Positions 11,380-23,227 of a stretch of DNA of 64,000 nucleotides are shown one piece after another. Source of the DNA: Saururus chinensis. Lineage: Eukaryota > Streptophyta > Magnoliopsida > Piperales > Saururaceae. The notes beneath the pieces are model-generated. The model had not been told where the DNA came from. It saw only the letters and a program-made list of their open reading frames with translations, and ran no database searches. Every line of letters starts with the position of its first letter. Position 1 is the stretch's first letter. The stretch is taken from the NCBI GenBank assembly GCA_035235625.1, contig CP141148.1, positions 22,073,057-22,137,056 of the forward strand, given 5' to 3'. Position numbers and translations under genes: made by a program.

Positions 11380-12282
11380 ATAGATTGAGAGTTTATCGAT
11401 CGATCACCCAATTGATGGATCAATCGCTAGCCGAGTTGTGCCCTATTGAAATAGTGAACTATCGATCACTATTTGGAACGATCAATCGTTATCTATTATG
11501 GTTGCCTAGTTTAAGCCTTTCTAGAAGAGTTTTCATTCCTACTTGGAGTCAAAGTCTCAAACAGACTTAATGTACTATTTAAAGGCTAGAGAACAACAAA
11601 ATTGAAAAGTGGAAAATATAGAAAATAATAGAGATGAAAGGAGATTCCTTTGCCATTGTTTTCCTAAAGAAATCACCCAAAGAACTTATAGTTTAATGTC
11701 AATTTTATGAAGACACACAATTGAGAGAGAAGATTTTCACACAACAAACAAAAGAGGAGTTACAACAAAGTCTTCAAAGGAGTTGAAGAAACTCAAAGAT
11801 AAATCAACAATTGAAGGAGTCTTTAATTGAGTTGCTAGAAGGATACAAAGACATAACATGAAGACTGAAAACTTCCAGGGTTTGATGGAGGGAGAAACTT
11901 GAATGCTAACAACGAAGATGACTGAACAAAGAAAAGGAGTTTTAGTTTGTGTGGAGTCAAAAGAGGTTGGTTTGTTGTTCATTGGGTCTTGTAAGTTCTT
12001 ACTTATTAGTGCATTAATTTGGCCTTGTGAGGCTGTTGCGTTTTTTCACCCAAGTTGGGTTTTCCATGTTAAATCATTGAATGTTTATGTGCATTTAGCA
12101 TGCTTGGGTTGATTGAATGTTTGATAGATATTACACATATAGATTAGGTTTTTATTCTTTTCACTATATAAGAAAATTATGCGCATAGAGTCTTACAACT
12201 CCTAAATCTTACTTATCAAAGTACTAGTTTTAGGAACAATCTAGTGATCTGCTAGGTCGATTAGATAGATATTAAACTCCCA
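11380..12282 (+). repeat. LTR of copia-type family F, 5'-truncated copy F0
   Basis: It aligns by eye with the second half of the F LTR at 17949-19174: the paired ATCGATCGATC words, a TATA-like TACTATTTAAAGG near 11572, and the highly conserved end AGTACTAGTTTTAGGAACAA followed by GCTAGGTCGATTAG. The first third is absent. The far end ...ATTAAACTCCCA corresponds to ...ATTAAATTCTCA in F1. Confidence 0.6.
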
Positions 12283-12398
12283 AAAACTGTTCAGCTACCA
12301 TGTGTCGATTTGTAAATACAAAGTATGACAAACAAACCTAGAAGAATAAAGTTCTCCTAACCTGTAACTGAGTTACAAGGTATATCCTCCTATTCTAA
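12283..12398. other. Short flank, possible LTR-adjacent internal sequence
   Basis: It resembles 9955-10040 in pieces (CAAACC.AGAA.AATAAAG, AGTTACAAG.T.TATC.TCC), so it is probably retrotransposon-derived. Nothing else is recognisable. Confidence 0.3.
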
Positions 12399-12966
12399 GG
12401 GGCTGTTTGAGTGTTGAATTTTTTAGAAACAAAATTAGAATTTTTTAGAAGTAATTCTAAAAATTTACTATCGAATGTGAATTACGTTTGGTAACAGAAT
12501 TTGTTAGAATAAATTCAGATGTCGCGTCAATCCCAATTTTAAAATTTTAAACTAATACAACTCTCTCTCCCCAACTCTGATATTCATGTTCTTGGTACCA
12601 TTACACTTTTAAATTCGAGCTATATCAAACAAGATCTCAAAAGGGTAGGTAATTTTAAACTTTCAAAGTGGGCCTTACCTATATGGCACGTTTCTTGATG
12701 CTTAAATTGATATGAGAGATGAGCATTGAAAAATAATAGAATCTATAATTTTCAAAATGGGGGCTAGGAGCCATTATCGACTGAATAACCTCATGAGGTG
12801 ATTCGGTGATTTAGGCCAATTCAGGCTCAAAACGGCTTGAATTAACTTCATGGCTGAATTTTTAATTGTGCCCAGCTTCTAAACACAAACAAGATTCTAA
12901 TAATTCAAGCCTGAATTGAGGCTGAATCAATTGAATCTTACAAACATTTAGTACACAAACAGCCCT
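12399..12966. mobile_element. MITE with GGGCTGTTTG terminal inverted repeats
   Basis: The left end GGGGCTGTTTGAGTG and the right end TACACAAACAGCCC are inverted copies of about 13 bases with one mismatch. The element is about 568 bp and has no coding capacity. Termini of the form GGGC.TGTTTG are typical of Tourist/PIF-Harbinger MITEs. The flanks are TAA on the left and TTA on the right, one change away from a Harbinger-type TWA duplication. A hAT origin cannot be excluded. Confidence 0.65.
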
Positions 12967-14924
12967 TATAACAAAGAAGAATCAAAGTTTTGATTTTACT
13001 TAAGAAATGTAAGTTCCTTGAACTTGAACTGGTTTTAATTCATTATGTTTAATTGCTTTTATATGGTTTAAGCCGTTTCTGATAAATTTTGATGATTTTT
13101 GGAAATAAAGGTGATTTCCAAAGGCTTTAAACAAAAATAACTTCATATTTGTCAGTTTTAAGTGAATCCAAACCATTTGAAAATTTTTGCATATTTTTCA
13201 AAAATTAGGGTTTGGCAGGATCCTTGTGGGGCTAGGGTCGAATTTGGGTTTTTTGGTCCAAAACGTCCCAAACATCAAACGAAGTCATTAAAAAAAATTT
13301 CAAAAATTTTCTAGTCCTAATGAGAGTTTAAATGGCCAAAATACCTACTCTAGTTAAAAATTTATTTCACACCCTAAGTTTTAGTTAGGTTTACCCCATT
13401 CCTTCTTATAAAAGGAAAGGGGCCGAGCCATTTCCAAATTGGGAATAGGTTGTGTAAGGGTGTTTAGAGCCTAATCCCCAATTAGGCTTAAAAAGGAAGT
13501 GATTAGATGTATGTTTTTCCCTAATCCATGCTTAATTATTAGGGTTTTTCTTAATCCTCTCTTAATCTATCTTCGTCCATTGATTCAATCCGATTTCAAA
13601 CCATTTAATCACTGTTTCGCTCATCTATTTCAAACCCTAAACTTCAAATTTTCATTTTTATATCTCTTAAGCTCTAGATATAGTGTTTGCTTTATGATTT
13701 TTAAGGTTAAATCGAGCTTAGATGTGTATTAATATAAAAATCATGTTTTTGGAAGGTTTCAAAGGTGATTGAAGGATTAATCCGACTCAAATCAAGTGGA
13801 GACGTAATGGGTTTTCAAATCTTAGCCTTGTTATGGTGAAAATCTCGATTTTTATGGGTTTTACTTGAATGAGTTTTCTTGATTAGGGCTTTAATGGTAG
13901 ATTTATGAAATGTTAATCTATTGCCTTGATTTATTAGGGTTTTACCTTGGAATGGGTTCAATTAGCTTTCTGGAATCTTTAATTGAATTTTGATGGTGTA
14001 TGAGGCTTGGGATGAAGGTTTTATGGTTTAACAATGGTGTTTCAGTTTTGAATTTCGAAAGAAAGAAGAAGGCTCGAACTGTTTGTTGGCGATTAATCGG
14101 GCCAACAAGCCGATCGATCAGCCACACAATAGTTTTTACCCTTTTCAATCTTAATGCTTATTTCGGTGTTTTCCTTCCAATTAATGCTTCTAATGTTTAT
14201 GGAGGGTGCTTTATACTGGAATTAAGCTACTGGAAGGGTGTAGAATTTGTGATGGAGATTTATGAAGTACGCCTAAGTACTTGTTATGTGGAATTATATG
14301 TTGATAGTTATACATATTAACATTGAATTATTTTGAATCTATGGATGATGGAATTCTTAAGATTGGAGCATGTTTCCAGCGGGGATATTACATGGTAAAT
14401 GATAAGATATGTCAACATATAATGAGAATGGATTATGGGTGAATGATGTTTTTATGTTATAGCTACATGTGTAGACTAATCATGCTTGTAGGAGTTAAGT
14501 ATTTGATTTCACATGAACGAATTTATGGTTTATGGTAGATTTCACCCTAGATTTTAGTTGGTAATCATGATTTGAATGTATTCAAGCATGCGTGTTTTGC
14601 CTTTTGAGCTTATATCAAAGCATTGGTCATGTGCTTAAGAAATGCATGAACACACACGTGTGGGGAATTTATTATGAAAAAATGGTTATTTATGATTCGA
14701 TTATGATGCATGAGGGGACTGATGGGAGTACGTTCCATGGGTTGGAATTCACGTAGATCTTGCTCACAGTTGTATAATGATTTCATGCATCATGGAATAG
14801 ACTCATGAATGAGATTTTACCGATGTTTAGCCGTGATTGATCTATTGTATGCAATGATGTGAGATTGCATGATGGATTAATCGATCATTGACTTAATCAG
14901 AACTTGGTTGGTCCGGAAGGACAT

Positions 14925-15330
14925 GATTTTGATTTGAGTTCCTATGTGGAACATGTACACTCCCTTGGTTGAGTCGATCTGAGTTGGGTTGAGTCGATTT
15001 GAATTGTTAATGTGGTTGAGATTTACTTATTGAGATAGTCACATCTGGACAATGAGCATCCAGAGTGGTACGCCTTCGTGCACCGGCTACCACATGTTCT
15101 AGGTTCCCTATGTGGGAATTTGGACGTTCTTGGCCAGAATTGTCTTGGGCGAGCAGACCTGCTCTAGGTTCCCTTTGGGAATTTGGACTTCCCGTGTGGA
15201 TTGTCCTGGGCGAGCAGAGGGGGTGACTACCCCTACATCTTAGTTTCCGTGAGGGATTCGAACTGTGTTCAAAGCGGGCAATGCCTTAGGTTTCCGGTTA
15301 GGAAATTGGACTACGTTCAGCTTTGTGGCA
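14925..15330 (+). repeat. Repeated TAGGTTCC/GGGAA hairpin modules in D1
   Basis: Three copies of a module reading roughly TAGGTTCCCT, short spacer, GGGAATTTGGAC lie near 15100, 15165 and 15287. The first two belong to a tandem duplication of about 65-70 bp that ends GGGCGAGCAGA. Each module can fold on itself. Diverged versions lie at the same relative place in D2 (61229 and 61298). Confidence 0.6.
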
Positions 15331-15539
15331 ATGGTTGTGTTTACTCCTTGATGGAGACATTCACCATTTGTTAATAATGCATGTGTATGAACTAATATTA
15401 TGCCCATATTACACAAGTTGTGTAGGGATATTTGAGATTTTGTGACACATGCGGATATGATTTATTACGCATGATTTAGAACAGTGTGATTGAGATACTT
15501 ATCGTGCAGGGTGAATAATTTATGAATAAATTATATGAA

Positions 15540-15720
15540 TCTGCATTATGTGATTATGTGTGAATGAGACACTATTATGCATGTTTATGTGATATGAATG
15601 CATGATTAGTAAGTGTGTGATTGATGAGACAATATTATGCAAGTTTATGTGATATGAATGTATGATCTGAATTGTGTGATTAGGACACTGTTATGCGGAT
15701 TTATGGGACATGGTTACATG
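15540..15720 (+). repeat. Tandem repeat of about 70 bp in D1
   Basis: About three diverged units contain GAGACA.TATTATGCA.GTTTATGTGATATGAATG. The unit differs from the minisatellite at the same relative position in D2, although both sit between the hairpin modules and the CTGAG/CTCA hairpin. Confidence 0.6.
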
Positions 15721-16522
15721 ATCAGAAAGTATGTTAGAAATACTTCTCAGGCGGTATATGCATGCTATTATGCTTGATTTGATTAGATGTGAACTATTAC
15801 CTATGCAGGATAGATTTTAGGTTATAACTTGATCATTTATGCCTTGACCTTGATAGGTGTGTCATATGCATGCTAGCTGTATGTTTAAGGATAAATAGGG
15901 TTTAGCAAGGGAATGATTAGAAAAGGGTATAACCTGTCAATTATGAATATGAATTGCTATATTGCTATGCCTTGATGCTTTTCTTATTATTGTCGCCATA
16001 TTCAAACCTTACTGAGTTTTACTCACCCCACTTTCCTTGTTTTGTTTTGTTTTGGGGTTGCATGGTTCGACATGCAGTCGGGCAGGACCCTTTGTTTGAG
16101 GAACGGTCGGGGAGAGCATGGGCTTAGGCGTGGATGCCTCTAGACTTTGCATGTTTTTCTGATTACTCTGTTATGATGATAGAACATCACGTATGGTGGT
16201 TCTTGTTTTCATACTTGTGTTTATATTATGTTTTTAGATCTGTTAGAGACCTTGATTCGAGCCATGTGTGTTGGCTTAGGATTATAAGTATGTGGGTATA
16301 AGACTTGTGGATTGTTCAAAGTTAAAGTCCTCTTTTGTTCTACTTATTACTCTTGCTCAAAGGTTATGTGGTGAGTAACTCCGCTAGTTAGACCGCCCAT
16401 AGGAGGGGCTAACTCTTCTGCTACCCTTTAATCTCGTTCAATTTTCCATTGCCCCCGCGCGCTTGACTGGCCCTTGGACTAGGTTCGGCTCGAGCCAGGC
16501 GGTGCTGGGGCATGACAAGAAA

Positions 16523-17067
16523 ACATACACTATTCCAATGTGTTTTAATGAAAATGAACAAAGAAAACACACTGGAATTGTGACGTGGAAATCCTCAATG
16601 GGAAGAACCATGGAACACTCCATCTTGGCAAACTATGCACATGAGATTATAGAATTATTATTTACAAGACAAAAGACTCTTTCTTTTTCTTCACTTCGCT
16701 TAGTACTTCACACCACTCTAATTCTGAATCAACCACTCCTTAGTTGTTTATCAGCATCTAATTGGTCCTCATGCCTCCATGTGTTTCAGAATGATCAAGC
16801 TCTTCATGTATTCACTCCTTATCATGAATTTCTTTGTACTTGATCTTCTCAGTAGCAATCTTCAATAAATAGTTTGCTACTCTAGTGTTTTTGTACTCTC
16901 ATCTCACACCTAATCACTCTTTTCATTAAGTTCAACAAAATTCACGAGCTAGAAGATTATTTCTCCATAAACACCATTAGAGAATCCTCTCCTTTGATCT
17001 CTAAATTTTCTAAATCTTTCTCTTTGCTTCTCACTCGTCCTCAACCCCTTTTCATAGACTTACCAAA
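16523..17067 (-). repeat. Family J LTR fragment, copy 2 (first unit of a tandem duplication)
   Basis: Together with 12971-13007, from which D1 separates it, this forms a unit of about 582 bp repeated directly at 17068-17650 (same GAACCA..GAACACTCCATC and CTTCATGTATTC..TCCTTATCATGAA). It matches J1 at 10060-10700. The TATA-like word on the minus strand is degraded here (GTCTATGAAAAGG). Confidence 0.6.
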
Positions 17068-17948
17068 ACAAAGAAGAATCAAACTTTTGATTTTACTTAA
17101 GCAAACATGCACTATTCCAAAGTGTTTTAATGAAAATGAACAAACCAAACACACTAGAATTGTTACATTGAAATCCTCAATGGGAAGAACCACAGAACAC
17201 TCCATCCTGGCCAACTATGCACTTGAGATTATAGAATTACTATTTATAAGACAAAAGACTCGTTCTTTTTCTTCACTTTGCTTGGTACTTCTCACCACTC
17301 TAACTCTGAATCAACCACTCAGTTGTTTATCAGCATCCAATTCGTCCTCATGCCTCCATGTGCTTCAAAATGATCAAGCTCTTCATGTATTCTCTCCTTA
17401 TCATGAATCTCTTTGTACTTGATCTTCTCAGCAGCAATCTTCAACAAATAGCTTGCTACTCCAGTGTTTTTGTACTCTCATCTCACACCTAATCACTCTT
17501 TTCATTAAGGTAGACAAAACTCACGAGCTAGAAGATTATTTCTCCATAAACACCATTAGAGAATTCTCTCATTTGATCTCTAACTTTTCTCAAGCTTTAT
17601 CTTTGCTTCTTACACATCCTCAACCCCTTTTTATAGACTTCTCATGTCCAAAAAGAAAATTCACTCAAACTAGGAGTCTAAATCAAATTGGAATGGTCTA
17701 ATTTAAGTAACTACCACTTGAAATGATCCGAGGGATCAATCAGTTGTAATTTATGTTTATTCAAATTTCTTGAATCGATCAATCTTTTGAAGAAGTGATT
17801 GATCAATTTGTCTCTTACTTAGAGACATTGAACAGTTTTTCATGCGACTGAATGATCATTCCAATGTGTGATCGTTTAGCTATTATTTCGGAGAACAATG
17901 TGTAAATCATTCAAGGCCGATCGATCCTTCCTTATGGCATTTGATCGA
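17068..17948 (-). repeat. Family J LTR fragment, copy 3, with upstream palindrome region
   Basis: This is the second unit of the duplication. Beyond 17650 it carries GATC-rich palindromes (17720-17945, for example TCGATCAATC and GCCGATCGATCC). The minus-strand TATA-like AGTCTATAAAAAGG lies near 17630. It ends where the F1 LTR begins at 17949. Confidence 0.55.
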
Positions 17949-19174
17949 TGTAAGAACATATAAGTCATATGATTAGTTTATTGGCTAATTTATTTGTCAA
18001 AAGTATGTTAAGAAACCATATGTATGTAATGAGTCTTAAAGTCTAATTTGAGGTTGTTGTGGTCGAGTTAGATTTGGAATTGACATACTTGAAAAATAGG
18101 AGTTGATGCATTCTTGTTGATCAAGGTGAAAGATTGAATAATGTGAAGGGTTTTGGAGCTTTTCCAGATCACATTGACATGCATAAATCACTTGAAAAAG
18201 GTTTAAAGTGATTACAATGGTTTCAGAAGGATTTAAGGTAAAAGGGGTAAAAATGTCAAAAAATAAGCAAAACAATCAATCACTGCAAATTATGAAGAAG
18301 TGAACAATCGATCGCTTGTTGATTCAGCCCTGTTCAAAACAAAGCCGATAGTTATCGATCGATTACTCTCACAATTGATGGATCAATTGAAGAATCGTGC
18401 ACATTAAAAATAGTGATCGATCGATCGTTATTTAAAATGATTAGTCGTTTCAAGAACAGTTTACCTAAATTAAAACCATCCAATTTCTATTTCATTCCTT
18501 ATTTAAATACAAGTCCTAAAATAACTTAATGAGCTATATAAGGCTTATGAAATCACGAAAATTCAGAGAGAAAAACCTAGAGGAGAAAAGAGAAAGAGGG
18601 TTTAGACCTTTGCTTATTGTTTTCCAGAGGAGAATGCACTTACACTTTTTATTGAAGATCCACGGTGAATTGAAGTAGACAACCCACAACTAAAGGAGCT
18701 AATACACATAGTATTCAAAGAAGAGTTGCAACATGTCTTTAATGGAAGATTGATGATTTCCTTAATGCCAAAGTCAAGACAACAAAAGGTATTTGTTGAA
18801 GACTAGAAGGAGAAAGAGAAAAGACAAGAAGGAGAAAGTTTCAAGTGTTTGGAGAAGACTTGAATGCTAATGACAATGATCTAAACAAGAGGAGCTTGAA
18901 TTAGAGTCTAAATAAGGTTGATGGTTTGTTTGTGTCCATGTAAAAGTCTAGTTTCTAGTGCATTGATTTGGTTCTTTTCAAATTGCCATGATTTTTTACC
19001 TTAGTTGGAGTTTTCCATGTAAATTGCTTTGTTAATATTAGGTTTTAATCATTTCCGCTTAATCAAAATTTTGTGCATTGAGGCTAGAACTCTTAATTCT
19101 TACTTGTTGAAAGTACTAGTTTTAAGAGCAATCTAGTGATCCGCTAGGTCGATTATATGAATATTAAATTCTCA
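17949..19174 (+). repeat. 5' LTR of element F1
   Basis: It runs from TGTAAGAACATATAAG to ATTAAATTCTCA (TG...CA, 1226 bp). Copies lie at 25599 (plus), 56532-57707 (minus) and, in part, 11380 and 63932. A cluster of CGATCG palindromes lies at 18300-18445, about 100 bp before the TATA box. Confidence 0.75.
18534..18544 (+). promoter_or_regulatory. TATA box of the F1 5' LTR
   Basis: CTATATAAGGC follows TAATGAG. The same block TAATGAGCTATATAAGG is conserved in F2 at 26181 and, in slightly diverged form, on the minus strand in F3 near 57165. Confidence 0.65.
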
Positions 19175-19200
19175 ATTGGTAGCTGAGGATTAATTATTGA
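19175..19200 (+). promoter_or_regulatory. Candidate primer-binding site of element F1
   Basis: Directly after the LTR comes ATTGGTAGCTGAGGATTAAT; the same place in F4 (63931 leftward on the minus strand) reads ATTGGTAGTTGATGATTAAT. Both begin TGG, as required to pair with a tRNA CCA end. Neither is the usual plant copia site TGGTATCAGAGC. The matching tRNA was not identified. Confidence 0.4.
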
Positions 19201-19559
19201 AAATTTTAGTTTTGCTACTTGATATCAATTAGATTTACCATGATATTGATTTAGAACCTTGCTTAAATTTTCATAGTTGAATTGCTTTTTTTAGGGTATG
19301 AATTCTAATTTGTGCTTTACTTATTTTTCTTTTAGAAATACTTAATTAAAACTTGCTTATTTGTGTAACCTAGGTTGATAGTTGTTTCTCTCGTAATTCT
19401 CCTTGATTCAAGTGATAAATTAGTAGTGCTTGGGTTGATTTCTGTTAAATGAATGAACATGGGGACTTGGGAATCCTATTAATAGACCTCATTTGTTCGA
19501 TGGGTAAATTTTCTCTTATTGGTTGAATTGGATGAGAGCATTTATACTAACGCTTGATG

Positions 19560-19803
19560 GGAATGCCTGGAATGACAAACGATAAAGATGAAAACTCAAT
19601 TCTAAAAGATGAAATTAAATGGGATGAGAATGTGACTAGATTTACTAATCAAGATAGTTAAGCTCTTAGTGCATTATTCAATGCAGTAGGAAAATCACAA
19701 TATAAGTTGATCTCTAATTGTGTGTCTGCCAAAGTTACTTGGGAGAAATTGGTAAAACATAATGAGGGAACTTGGGTTGTGAAGGTGTCTAGGCTTCAAA
19801 TGT
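19560..19803 (+). pseudogene. Copia-type gag, N-terminal part
   Basis: The reading IKWDENVTRFTNQDS, stop, ALSALFNAVGKSQYKLIS, CVSAKVTWEKLVKHNEGTW, VVKVSRLQM follows the pattern of plant retrotransposon gag (UBN2-type): an ALSALFNA-like helix, then TW..L..HEGT. One stop (TAA near 19660) is present. The reading is cut by the solo LTR at 19804 and resumes at 21737. Confidence 0.75.
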
Positions 19804-21731
19804 TGTAACGCCCCGACCCGAGCCGTGGTTTAGAAAATCCCTAATAAATTTTTTCTTTCCTTAAACAAGGAATCATCATCTATGTGCGAGAGGTACAATG
19901 TTCGTCTACGCACTATGGAGCTTCAAAGCTTTCTTGTGCATAGACTCAGTTGTAACGGTCACATAACACGACAAAGCTTCATTGTTTGTCACTTGTAAAT
20001 TAGAATAAAACTTATAATTATAAATAATTTGGATCGGGCCAACGTTGCCTTGTCGTTGGTTGCTTGTGTACGTGTTGGATAATATTTACAATATTATTCC
20101 AATACGATCGGATCCGAACATAGTTATGCTTAACGGCTATTACATACATCAAGCATCACAAAATCGTATATGTTAAAATACATATATACTGATATTCAAT
20201 CAGAATCATACTTAAATTTGTAATCTATCGAAGTCAAGCGGAAGTTAATAAATCAACGAAATCGTACATCTCGCTCTACCACTGAGCGGGATCTATCACA
20301 TTCACATGTCCCGCTCTATCATTGAGATGAGGCTGGACACACACACCACATATCTCGCTCTACCCTAGAGCAAGACGGAACATAAATAAGTCACATCAAA
20401 ACATAGCAGATCAGAACACAAAGTATCATGACATAGCACACATCCTAATTTAGCACATGCAGCTCTATAATTTAAACGGGAGGTTAGAAACGCTTACTCC
20501 CCTGATGTCTTGCAAGGTAGGGGCATTCGGGGTTGCTCATTCCTTTTGGGCATCCTCCCCTTTGGATCTGGAGGCAATAGATGGAGCCCCCTGTAGCCTC
20601 CATACGTTCCTTGCCTTGCACTGAAAGACAACAAACAAATGCTCCCCTTCCCGTAGACTCTTCTCATTTTCTACGTTTGTGGGCAGCAAATAGAACCTCT
20701 CCTACTCGGGGATGTTCCTCACACATCGTGGCCCTTCAGTAGAGGGTAGAGCCTCCCCTACTTTGGACCACTTTCCTTGATTTGGCGCGGTGACGGAGGA
20801 CGGGATCCCCTCTTGTTCCTAGCCTCTTTTTCTTTCTCCAATACTCAAAGATGATGAGTAGAACCTCTTCTTATTTTGAGACATTTCTTTCTTTTATGGT
20901 CATCAACTCAGAGAATAGACCCCTTTATTGCGTAGAACAAACTCGATTTCATCAAGAATGCCTCTTTAACGGACTAAATCGGAGTTAGGACGATCAGAAA
21001 TGGAGAAGAAGAAGTTCTTTGTGCTTGAGGATGATGGGCAGAACCTCTCCTTGTCTTGCGGTATTTACTCCTTATATGGTCTCCAACTCGAAGAAACCCC
21101 TCCATTATGTAGAACATGCTTGATTTACTTAAGAACGCCTCTTGAATGGCCTTAATCGGACTTAGAACGGTAAAAAACGGAGGAAATGAAGTTCTGGTCG
21201 TGAAACAAAATGAAATGGGGTATAAATAGGCCAAGCCGAGCCGAAATCGCAGCGCCGCTCTTTTTAACCCATGGCATCACCATGGAAGCTCCCTCCATTA
21301 TGAACCATGCATGCGGTGCAACACCTGCACGTAACACGTGCGGCAACTGTGCATTACACGTGTGCCTTTTTTATTTTTCTCTTTTTTTTAATACATATCT
21401 TCCAACGCGCGTATCTTTCTATACCAGATTCGTATTCACGCGTTCTTGGTACCGTTGGACTTGTATCGACGAGTCCTTCAATATTAACCCACTTAAAGCA
21501 ATATATCATGCTATTTCCAAGCGGGTCCTGCCTATATTGCACATTTCCCAAGGTCGTAACTTTGGGTTCTGACCTCCGTTTCGTGCGTTCTTTGATTTGC
21601 TACGTTTGTTTCGTCAAGCTCTACTTATATACGAAGGTTTCAACCTCTAAAATCCTCTACAATTTATCAAAAATTAACTAATTACTTCTAACCCCTGTGG
21701 TTAGACGTAATCAAAAAATCGGGGTATTACA
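19804..21731 (-). mobile_element. Solo LTR (1928 bp) inside gag, target duplication AATGT
   Basis: The ends are TGTAACGCCCCGA and TCGGGGTATTACA, inverted to each other with two changes. AATGT flanks both sides (19799-19803 and 21732-21736). The host gag reads across the deleted element. Strand is inferred: the left end resembles the reverse complement of the D-family 3' end (TGTCATGCCCCGAC...GAGCCG), the stretch GGATCGGGC.AAC near 20033 resembles the plus-strand form of element C, and TATTTATA lies near 21218 on the minus strand. There is no coding capacity. Confidence 0.85.
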
Positions 21732-21736
21732 AATGT

Positions 21737-22480
21737 TACTCTAAAATTTGAAAACATAATGAGTGAAGAAGAAACAATTTCTGCATATTATGCTAAAATT
21801 CTAGACATAGTCAAAATGTGTGATCAACTAGGAGAGCCTATTCTTGAATACCTTATTGTGAGAAAGCTTTTAATGAATCAATGAAAATTGACTCCTTAGA
21901 CCTAGAGGTTAGGAACCTTATAATATTTGAGATACAAGAAGAGCCCTATGAGAATAAAAAAGAGATGATTAACATGTTTAAGGAAAAACAGAATGCCCTA
22001 AAAGCATGTAGAAGAACTTCCAAGAAAAATAAAGTTTTAAACACCTTAGATGAATATGAAGAATCTAAAAATGATGAAGAACTAATGATTTTATTAGCTA
22101 AGAACTACAAGAAATTCTTGAAAACTCAGAAATGTAGATTTGGGAATAATTGACATAATTATGGGAAGAAGCAAGGGGAAAAGAGAGATGAGAGCCAACA
22201 AAACAAGATAAGAAGAATTTGAAATGCTTTGAATGTGGTAAATTAGGCCACTTTGCTGCGATTTTCCTAACTTGAACTTTGACAATTCTTTTGATGAGAA
22301 GCCCAAAAGGCAAAAGGGGTTTGATTATAAGGAAAATGAAAAGGTGCTTCAAGCAACCTACTATGATGAGAGCTCTTATGAAGAAGAAGTGGGCAACTAC
22401 ACTACCTTCCATGCAAGTGTGAAGGATGATAGTTCAAAAGAAGATTCTCATGAGTCCATTTCTCTTGAAGAGAATTAAGA
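21737..22480 (+). pseudogene. Copia-type gag, middle part with broken zinc knuckle
   Basis: LKFENIMSEEETISAYYAKI, then CDQLGEPILE..IVRKLL, continues the gag. An open stretch (21881-22153) follows. At 22205-22260 a CCHC knuckle reads CFECGKLGHFAAIF: the first three ligands are present but the final cysteine is phenylalanine, with a likely one-base loss beside it. An acidic tail (DDSSKEDSHESISLEEN) ends at a stop at 22476. Confidence 0.75.
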
Positions 22481-22592
22481 GTTTGAAGTTGATTATGATG
22501 AGTTTAAGGGATTCCTCTAACAACTCTTAGTTTTAACTAAGAGAACAAAAAATCTTCAGAAAGAGTTGTAGAAGAAAGAAGATGAACTAGTT

Positions 22593-23115
22593 GTGTCTTC
22601 TCAAGAGATTAATAGATTAGTGGGCTTGAATAACAAACTAAAAAGAGAGGTGAATGACCTTAAGCAAGACTTAAAGACTGAGAAAGAAAACTCTAGTGAT
22701 CTCAATAGAGAACTTATGTCCTTTAAAGAGAAATTAGATGGGTTCAAGAGTGGGACAAAAAAGTTGGAGACTATGCTTAGTATTGGGTAAACAAATAAGA
22801 TAAGCTTAGGTTTTAGGAATTTCTTGTTTACCCCCTTAGCAAAACCTACTATCTTTGTGAAGGCAAAAATGAGTGTAAAAGAGCCTAAGATAGTTCCCAA
22901 CACACCTAGATCTAGAGTGAAAGGAGGAATGATAGGTTCTAGCATTGTGGGTGTGTGTGATATTTGCCATAGTGAGACCCTTGTTAGAAGAAAATGTCCT
23001 AAGAACTACCCTTTCAAACTTATGTCAAAGAAGAGTGAGAAGAAGAAGCACACTACCTCTTCTACCCCTAAGCTACCCCACCAAGTGTATGAGAATAAGA
23101 CAAAGAGAGTGTGAG
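22593..23115 (+). pseudogene. Gag C-terminal coiled coil and second cysteine motif
   Basis: A heptad-like stretch (INRLVGLNNKLKREVNDLKQ...) suggests a coiled coil of about 50 residues. After a stop near 22788 the same frame gives a lysine-rich segment and VCDICHSETLVRRKCPKN, reminiscent of a second knuckle (C..C, then C) with the histidine misplaced. A stop follows at 23112. Nothing after this resembles protease or integrase. Confidence 0.65.
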
Positions 23116-23227
23116 TGAAGAAAGTTGATCTTGAAACTTTGAAGGATCAATTAAGGAAAGGAAGGAAGTCTACCTCAAGTTGCTTTGAGATTGGTTGGCT
23201 AGGCAAGGTTAATGAGTCTTGCATCTC

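Larger units (their letters stand above)
13008..16517 (+). mobile_element. Solo LTR D1 (3.5 kb) with target duplication AGAAA
   Basis: It starts TGTAAGTTCC and ends GGGGCATGACA. AGAAA occurs immediately before (13003-13007) and after (16518-16522). Removing it joins TTTTGATTTTACTTAAG to AAACATACACTATTCC, which matches the uninterrupted sequence at 17088-17120. It aligns with D2 (59073-62456) along its length: start, TATA region (TTCTTATAAAAGG near 13406), repeated hairpins, CTGAG/CTCA hairpin and GGTTCGGCTC end. No internal retrotransposon domain is present, so it is an isolated LTR left by recombination. The strand is inferred from the TATA box. Confidence 0.85.

Noticed and set aside
19804-21731. 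Interpretation as a Mutator-type DNA transposon
   Set aside because: The flanking duplication is 5 bp rather than 9, the termini are TG...CA, and the left end resembles D-family LTR ends.
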